Source: Epilithonimonas caeni DSM 17710 (GTDB lineage Bacteria > Bacteroidota > Bacteroidia > Flavobacteriales > Weeksellaceae). Taken from it: 64,000 nucleotides of DNA. Both the position numbers and the translations under genes were made by a program. The notes under the pieces are model-generated. The model saw nothing but the letters and a program-made list of their open reading frames with translations. It ran no database searches and was not told the origin of the DNA. The first letter of the stretch is position 1. Each line of letters begins with the position of its first letter. The stretch covers positions 310,001 through 374,000 of the forward strand of contig NZ_AUFK01000009.1 of the NCBI RefSeq assembly GCF_000426465.1. The letters run 5' to 3'. Of the stretch, positions 59,006 through 64,000 are shown in pieces.

Positions 59006-61864
59006 TTACATATACGCTTCAATCGGCTCACAAGTACAAATCAAGTTTCTGTCGCCATACGCTTCATCCACTCTTGCAACAGTAGCGAAGAACTTGTGCG
59101 TTCTCACCCATTCCAATGGATAAGCCGCTTTTTCTCTACCATAAGGTTTATCCCAATTGTCAGAGATAACCAATTGCTCTGTATGGGGTGCGTTTTTCAG
59201 AACGTTGTTTGAAGCATCTGCATCTCCGTTGGCAATTTCTTCGATTTCATTTTTGATGCTGATCAAAGCTTCTGCAAAACGCTCGATTTCTTCTTTGCTT
59301 TCAGATTCAGTTGGTTCGATCATCAACGTTCCGGCTACAGGGAAACTCACTGTTGGGGCGTGGAAACCATAATCCATCAATCTTTTCGCAACATCAGCCA
59401 CTTCAATTCCCAAAGATTTGAACTGACGGAAGTCCACGATACACTCATGTGCCACTCTACCATTCGCATTTGCGTAAAGAATCGGGAAATGTTCTGCCAG
59501 TAATTCTTTCAGATAATTAGCATTAAGAATTGCATATTCAGTAGCTTTTTTCAAACCGGAAGTTCCTAATAATTTGATGTAAGCATAAGATATATTCAGA
59601 ATCAATCCAGAACCGTAAGGCGCTGCAGAAATCCCTTCAATCGCATCTTTTGTTCCTACCGGGATATTAGCATTGGTAGGAAGGAACGGAACCAAATGTT
59701 CAGCCACACAGATAGGGCCAACACCAGGACCACCACCACCATGAGGAATGGCGAAAGTCTTATGAAGATTCAAGTGACAAACGTCCGCTCCGATATTTCC
59801 AGGACTTGTGAATCCAACCTGAGCATTCATATTAGCACCGTCCATATAGACTTGTCCGCCGTGTTCGTGGATCAGTTTTGTAATTTCCTTGATGTTTGCA
59901 TCGAAGAATCCGTAAGTTGAAGGGTAAGTAATCATTACCGCAGAAAGATTCTCAGAATGCTGTTCAGTTTTCGCTTTCAAATCTTCAAAATCGATTTCTC
60001 CATTCTCAAGATTTTTCACAACTACGATCTTCATTCCCGCCATTGCTGCCGAAGCCGGATTGGTTCCGTGTGCAGATTGAGGAATCAATACAATATTTCT
60101 GTGACCTTCTCCTCTATTCTTATGATATTCGCGGATGACCATTAGCCCTGCATATTCACCTTGAGCACCTGAATTTGGCTGTAGTGATGTTCCTGCAAAA
60201 CCAGTAATCTCAGCTAAATCTTTTTCAAGCTGTTTAATCATTTCCTGATAACCGCCAGCCTGTTCTGTCGGGATAAATGGATGAATACTTCCCCATTCTG
60301 CCCAAGACAACGGAATCATTTGCGTTGCCGCGTTCAGTTTCATTGTACAAGAACCCAAAGAAATCATCGAATGTGTCAAAGACAAATCTTTTCTTTCCAG
60401 ACGCTTGATGTAACGCATCAATTCAGTCTCCGTATGGTATTTGTTGAACACTTCTTCTTTAAGGATTTCATCCGTTCGCAACAATTCTGCCGGAATCGAA
60501 TATTCTTCTTTAAGTGTCAATTTATAACCTTGTTTAGCTTTGAACTGAGCAAAAGCTTCAACCAATCTATTTAGTTTTTCAACCGTTGTAGTTTCATTGA
60601 TAGAGATACTTACAATCCCTTGAGAGAAATAATTAAGATTGATTTTCTGGTCTCTCATCTTCATTCTCAAAGACGTTTTCTCTTCCTCGTGAAGTCTGAA
60701 TTTTACCGTATCAAAAACCGGTTCGTCTACGATATCGTAACCCAAAATTCTCAAGGCATCTGCTAAAGCATTTGTCTTATAATGGATTTGGTCAGCGATA
60801 AAATTAAGACCTTTTGGACCGTGATAAACAGCGTACATCCCAGCCATTACGGCTAAAAGAACCTGCGCTGTACAGATATTAGAAGTTGCTCTTTCTCTTT
60901 TGATATGTTGCTCTCTGGTTTGAAGTGCCATTCTCAGTGCACGTTTCCCGTACATATCCTGAGAAACACCGATAATTCTACCAGGAATATCTCTTTTATA
61001 ATCGTCTTTACAAGCGAAAAATGCTGCATGAGGCCCTCCATAACCAATCGGAATACCAAATCTCTGGGTTGTTCCAACAGCGCAATCTGCACCCATTGAA
61101 GCAGGAGATTTCAGTTTAACCAAAGACATCGGGTCACAAGCTACAACCACCTGCAAATCGAATCCTTTTACAGAAGTGATGAAATCTGTATAATCCAGAA
61201 CGATTCCGTTTTTACCCGGATATTGCAACAATACGCCATAATAAGAATCATTGAACTGATGTGTAGCGTGATTCCCTACAATAATATCAATTCCAAGACC
61301 TTCTGCCTTTGTTTTAAGAACAGAGATCGTTTGTGGTAAAACCAGATCAGAAACAAAGAACTTAATCGCGTTGTTTTTCTTTTGGTCTTTTGTTCTGTTA
61401 TTGAAGAACATATGCATTGCTTCTGCCGCCGCAGTAGATTCATCCAAAAGTGAAGCATTTGCCATTGCAAAACCGGTCAGGTCGCAAACTACGGTCTGGA
61501 AGTTCAAAAGAGCCTCCAATCTACCTTGTGCGATCTCTGCCTGATAAGGCGTGTAAGCAGTGTACCAGCTCGGGTTTTCAAGAATATTCCTTTGGATCGG
61601 AGAAGGCAAGATCGTGTTGTTATACCCGAATCCGATATACGTATCAAAATCGACATTCTTAGATGCCAGATCTTTGGAGTGAAGCAACATTTCGTATTCA
61701 GAAAGTGGCTCAGAAAGCTCCAGATCCTTCTCTAGTCTGATACTGTCCGGAATGGTTTGTGAAATGAGTTCATCGATACTGTTAACCCCGATTTTGTCTA
61801 GCATTTCCGCTTTGTCAGTTTCATTTAGACTGATGTGGCGGTTTACAAATTGCTGTGTGTTCAT
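59006..61864 (-). CDS. gcvP: Glycine dehydrogenase (decarboxylating), P protein
   Basis: The 952-residue PLP enzyme of the glycine cleavage system has its PLP lysine in HLNLHKTFAIPHGGGGPGVGPI, SLGSCTMKLNA in the C-terminal half, and the duplicated N-terminal half. It is a single long polypeptide (the alpha2-type form), not split into gcvPA/gcvPB. No gcvT or gcvH is adjacent, and no glycine riboswitch was evident in the upstream bases 61865-61967. Confidence 0.96.
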   Translation of the reverse strand: MNTQQFVNRHISLNETDKAEMLDKIGVNSIDELISQTIPDSIRLEKDLELSEPLSEYEMLLHSKDLASKNVDFDTYIGFGYNNTILPSPIQRNILENPSWYTAYTPYQAEIAQGRLEALLNFQTVVCDLTGFAMANASLLDESTAAAEAMHMFFNNRTKDQKKNNAIKFFVSDLVLPQTISVLKTKAEGLGIDIIVGNHATHQFNDSYYGVLLQYPGKNGIVLDYTDFITSVKGFDLQVVVACDPMSLVKLKSPASMGADCAVGTTQRFGIPIGYGGPHAAFFACKDDYKRDIPGRIIGVSQDMYGKRALRMALQTREQHIKRERATSNICTAQVLLAVMAGMYAVYHGPKGLNFIADQIHYKTNALADALRILGYDIVDEPVFDTVKFRLHEEEKTSLRMKMRDQKINLNYFSQGIVSISINETTTVEKLNRLVEAFAQFKAKQGYKLTLKEEYSIPAELLRTDEILKEEVFNKYHTETELMRYIKRLERKDLSLTHSMISLGSCTMKLNAATQMIPLSWAEWGSIHPFIPTEQAGGYQEMIKQLEKDLAEITGFAGTSLQPNSGAQGEYAGLMVIREYHKNRGEGHRNIVLIPQSAHGTNPASAAMAGMKIVVVKNLENGEIDFEDLKAKTEQHSENLSAVMITYPSTYGFFDANIKEITKLIHEHGGQVYMDGANMNAQVGFTSPGNIGADVCHLNLHKTFAIPHGGGGPGVGPICVAEHLVPFLPTNANIPVGTKDAIEGISAAPYGSGLILNISYAYIKLLGTSGLKKATEYAILNANYLKELLAEHFPILYANANGRVAHECIVDFRQFKSLGIEVADVAKRLMDYGFHAPTVSFPVAGTLMIEPTESESKEEIERFAEALISIKNEIEEIANGDADASNNVLKNAPHTEQLVISDNWDKPYGREKAAYPLEWVRTHKFFATVARVDEAYGDRNLICTCEPIEAYM

Positions 61865-61931
61865 TATATACTTTAGAAAATTAGATTTTAATAAAATTGG
61901 TTTGTAAATTTAGTGAATTTTGTAAAAATAA

Positions 61932-61958
61932 AAAATCCCTATTTGCACAGAGATTTTA
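61932..61958 (-). terminator. Terminator of the acyl-CoA ligase gene
   Basis: On the minus strand AAAATCTC and GGGATTTT (with G-U pairs) enclose TGTGCAAATA and are followed by TTATTTTT. Confidence 0.65.
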
Positions 61959-61967
61959 TGTTAGAAC

Positions 61968-63734
61968 TTATTCGTGATGATACATTGCATCGATGATACT
62001 TTTATATTTTTGGATGACAATGTTTCTTTTGATTTTAAGAGTCGGTGTGATCTCGCCACTTTGAATTTCGAAATCAGCAGGCATCAAAACGAATTTTTTG
62101 ATTTTCTCAAAACCAGGAAGATCCTTCTGAATATCATCGATCAATTGATGATAAAAAGAAAGTACCTTTTCGTTTTTCACGACTTCTACCCAATTCGTGA
62201 ATGTCACACCTAAACTTTTTATTTTCTCCGTCATCGATTCGAAATTTGGAACAATGACAGCAGTTACATAAGGTTTATCTTCCGCCACCAACATTATCTG
62301 ATTGATGTAACTGTTATTCGAAAACATATTCTCAATGGGTTGTGGAGCGATATATTTTCCGTTGGAAGTTTTCATCAGGTCTTTGATCCGGTCTGTGATC
62401 ACAAGGTTGCCTTCATCATCCATAAATCCGGCATCACCTGTTTTCATCCAGCCATCATTATCAAAAACTTTCGCCGTTTCTTCCGGTTTGTTGTAATAAC
62501 CTTTCATTAGCCCGCTTCCTTTCACTAGGATTTCATCATTCTCACCAATTTTGATCTGAGAATCTCCTAATAATTTTCCTGCAGTCCCGTATTTATATTT
62601 AGTAAAAGGAAAAGCTGTAATTGTAGCCGTAGTTTCCGTCATCCCGTAACCAACGGTGATATGGATTCCCATTGCATCAAAAAACTCGGTCACTTCAGCT
62701 GAAATAGAGGCGCCTCCGCAAGGCATGAACCAAAGTTTTCCACCCAGTTTTTTCTTTACTTTACCAAAAACCAGAGCATTGGCGATTTTATTTTTAATAC
62801 TCAATCCAAATGGAATACTTTGATTCAATCGTTTTTTCTCGGAAAATAAACTTCCGTTCTCAATTGCCCAACTGAATATCTTCTTTTTTAAATCCGAACT
62901 GGAATTGACCATTTCGTTCAGTCCTGCATAGATTTTCTGATAGAATCTTGGAACAGAGCACATCATTGTCGGTTTCACTTCGGTCAATGCAGATGCAATC
63001 AGTTTTGGATTTTCCAGGAAACTGACCTTTGCACCGAAATGTAAACAAAGCAATGTCCAGCTTCTCTCGAAAATGTGTGTCAACGGCAAAAATGCCAACG
63101 AATGTTCGTCTTCAAAACGTTTGAATTTGAAAAATTCCATATGTGCCTCAAACGCTTTTAGGAAATTGGAATGTGTGATCATAACGCCTTTCGGAACTCC
63201 GGTTGTTCCTGACGTATAAATCAATGTTGCCAAATCATCTTCTCCTCTTTCAACAATTTCCAAATCCTCCGATGCTGATTCGATGAAAGTTTCTAAGTAG
63301 GAAGAATTTTCTTTTAGCTTGATATATTTTTTCGAAACAATAATCTGCTTAAGAGGCAAACCTTTCTTCAAAAGATTTTGGCAGACATTGTATTGCTCCT
63401 GATTTCCTGCAAAAATAATCTCTGCTCCGGAATCCTTGATGATGTATTCCACCTGGTCTTCGCCATTGGTAGAATAAACCGGAACTGTAACCGCTCCAAT
63501 CGCCATAATTGCCAAATCGAAAATAATCCACTCGGCAGAATTATCCGCATATATAGAGACTTTGCCGTTTTCTTTTACGCCACTTGCTTTGAGTGCGTTG
63601 GCGGTTTTAAAGACTAATCTTTTGAGTTGATACCAGCCAAGCTCTTTCCATTCGTGGTCTTTTTTGAAACCTAGCGCTGGTTTGGTCGGATATAGGTTAA
63701 CGTTTTTTTGAAGAAAACTAGTAACGTTGCTCAT
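61968..63734 (-). CDS. Long-chain fatty acid-CoA ligase (AMP-forming)
   Basis: The 588-residue adenylate-forming enzyme has the P-loop-like LIYTSGTTGVPKGVMITHSNF, GYGMTETTATIT and GWMKTGDAGFMDDEGNLVITDRIKDLMKTSNGKYIAP, in the usual order, with the catalytic Lys near the C-terminus in TPTLKIKRN. It activates fatty acids for the beta-oxidation operon seen at the other end of the window, though the loci are far apart. Length matches the FadD/FACL group. Confidence 0.92.
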   Translation of the reverse strand: MSNVTSFLQKNVNLYPTKPALGFKKDHEWKELGWYQLKRLVFKTANALKASGVKENGKVSIYADNSAEWIIFDLAIMAIGAVTVPVYSTNGEDQVEYIIKDSGAEIIFAGNQEQYNVCQNLLKKGLPLKQIIVSKKYIKLKENSSYLETFIESASEDLEIVERGEDDLATLIYTSGTTGVPKGVMITHSNFLKAFEAHMEFFKFKRFEDEHSLAFLPLTHIFERSWTLLCLHFGAKVSFLENPKLIASALTEVKPTMMCSVPRFYQKIYAGLNEMVNSSSDLKKKIFSWAIENGSLFSEKKRLNQSIPFGLSIKNKIANALVFGKVKKKLGGKLWFMPCGGASISAEVTEFFDAMGIHITVGYGMTETTATITAFPFTKYKYGTAGKLLGDSQIKIGENDEILVKGSGLMKGYYNKPEETAKVFDNDGWMKTGDAGFMDDEGNLVITDRIKDLMKTSNGKYIAPQPIENMFSNNSYINQIMLVAEDKPYVTAVIVPNFESMTEKIKSLGVTFTNWVEVVKNEKVLSFYHQLIDDIQKDLPGFEKIKKFVLMPADFEIQSGEITPTLKIKRNIVIQKYKSIIDAMYHHE

Positions 63735-63830
63735 TAATGATAATTAAGTAGATGAAAGATAATAGATATGAGATAATAGACTTACAATCACTCTGTTTTA
63801 TTGATGAAATTTATCTTTAATTCATAATCT

Positions 63831-64000
63831 TTATATTTTTTGAGATTCCATGTAATTTTTGAGATGGAAATCTATACTTTCAGAAACCGGAATAAATTGA
63901 TAATTCAGAAATTCTGTTATTTTTTGATTAGAGACTTTGGAATCTGTTCTTACCGTTTCGATGTTATCTTTACTCAATAATTTCAGAATCGGAAATAACC
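63831..64000 (-). CDS. NAD-dependent epimerase/dihydroflavonol reductase-like protein (partial, C-terminus)
   Basis: An open frame enters from the right edge on the minus strand and ends at the stop 63831-63833. The roughly 55 visible residues include LLSKDNIETVRTDSKVSNQKITEFLNYQF and IPVSESIDFHLKNY, which resemble the C-terminal end of extended SDR epimerases. The identification rests only on the tail and is tentative. Confidence 0.5.
   Translation of the reverse strand, partial: LFPILKLLSKDNIETVRTDSKVSNQKITEFLNYQFIPVSESIDFHLKNYMESQKI

Noticed and set aside
61865-61967. Glycine riboswitch upstream of gcvP
   Set aside because: The spacer is short and A/T-rich, with none of the conserved GGAGAG-type glycine aptamer segments.

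Overview
The window reads as a low-GC chromosome segment of a flavobacterium in the Chryseobacterium/Epilithonimonas group (Weeksellaceae). Four things point there: Bacteroidetes-type promoter boxes (TAnnTTTG) before several genes, a protein with a type IX secretion C-terminal domain, a long-tailed beta-oxidation operon with the reversed (dehydrogenase-first) FadB fusion, and many dispersed palindromic repeats of the kind common in that group. No tRNA, rRNA, CRISPR array or prophage was seen. The genus assignment is by recognition only.

Layout. 1-6655 (+): beta-oxidation operon (3-hydroxyacyl-CoA dehydrogenase/enoyl-CoA hydratase fusion, thiolase, acyl-CoA dehydrogenase), with a REP-bracketed Y1 transposase and an inverted-repeat-bracketed four-helix-bundle gene between its members. 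6656-13022: an accessory block behind the acyl-CoA dehydrogenase, with two decayed extra copies of that gene's 3' end and terminator. It holds a lipoprotein, a TPR/coiled-coil plus beta-barrel protein, a lysozyme-like protein and a two-component system. 13031-16779: two beta-propeller-like unknowns, DUF763, an ArsC-like protein and a hotdog thioesterase. 16889-18471: a secreted T9SS cargo protein that appears to start at TTG. 18541-27512 (+): a tryptophan operon with a Trp-Trp-Trp leader peptide and terminator, whose genes trpE-G-D-C-F-B-A are interspersed with a serine hydrolase, a methyltransferase, a second REP/transposase module and a 90-codon unknown. 27519-30381: SDR, Crp-like regulator, membrane protein and a secreted peptide-deformylase homologue with an altered metal-ligand motif. 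30966-39151 (-): a heavy-metal RND efflux operon (TolC-type, adaptor, CzcA/CusA-type pump) and its sensor kinase/response regulator, with a candidate operator upstream. 39267-45021: an unknown, PEP carboxylase, HRDC protein, SSB, zinc-ribbon protein and a metallo-beta-lactamase-fold hydrolase. 45150-51088 (-): a ter (tellurite/stress) operon of TerC, two TerD proteins, TelA, a phosphoribosyltransferase, a HAD protein and a previously overlooked 30-codon ORF with a TerD-like N-terminus. 51646-58920 (+): a TPR/AraC membrane regulator, two surface proteins sharing a C-terminal domain, a small membrane protein and a secreted esterase. 58922-64000 (-): glycine dehydrogenase GcvP, a long-chain acyl-CoA ligase and the tail of an epimerase.

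The strongest unusual signals are small selfish-looking elements placed inside operons. They are an intervening-sequence-like four-helix-bundle element between fadA and fadE, two RAYT transposases each bracketed by composite hairpin repeats (one of which supplies the last codons and stop of trpF), a C/A-rich repeat present once between trpG and trpD and three times in frame within trpF, and a structured intergenic repeat family with copies at about 29.2, 30.4 and 37.0 kb. Repeat alignments and stem pairings were done by eye.
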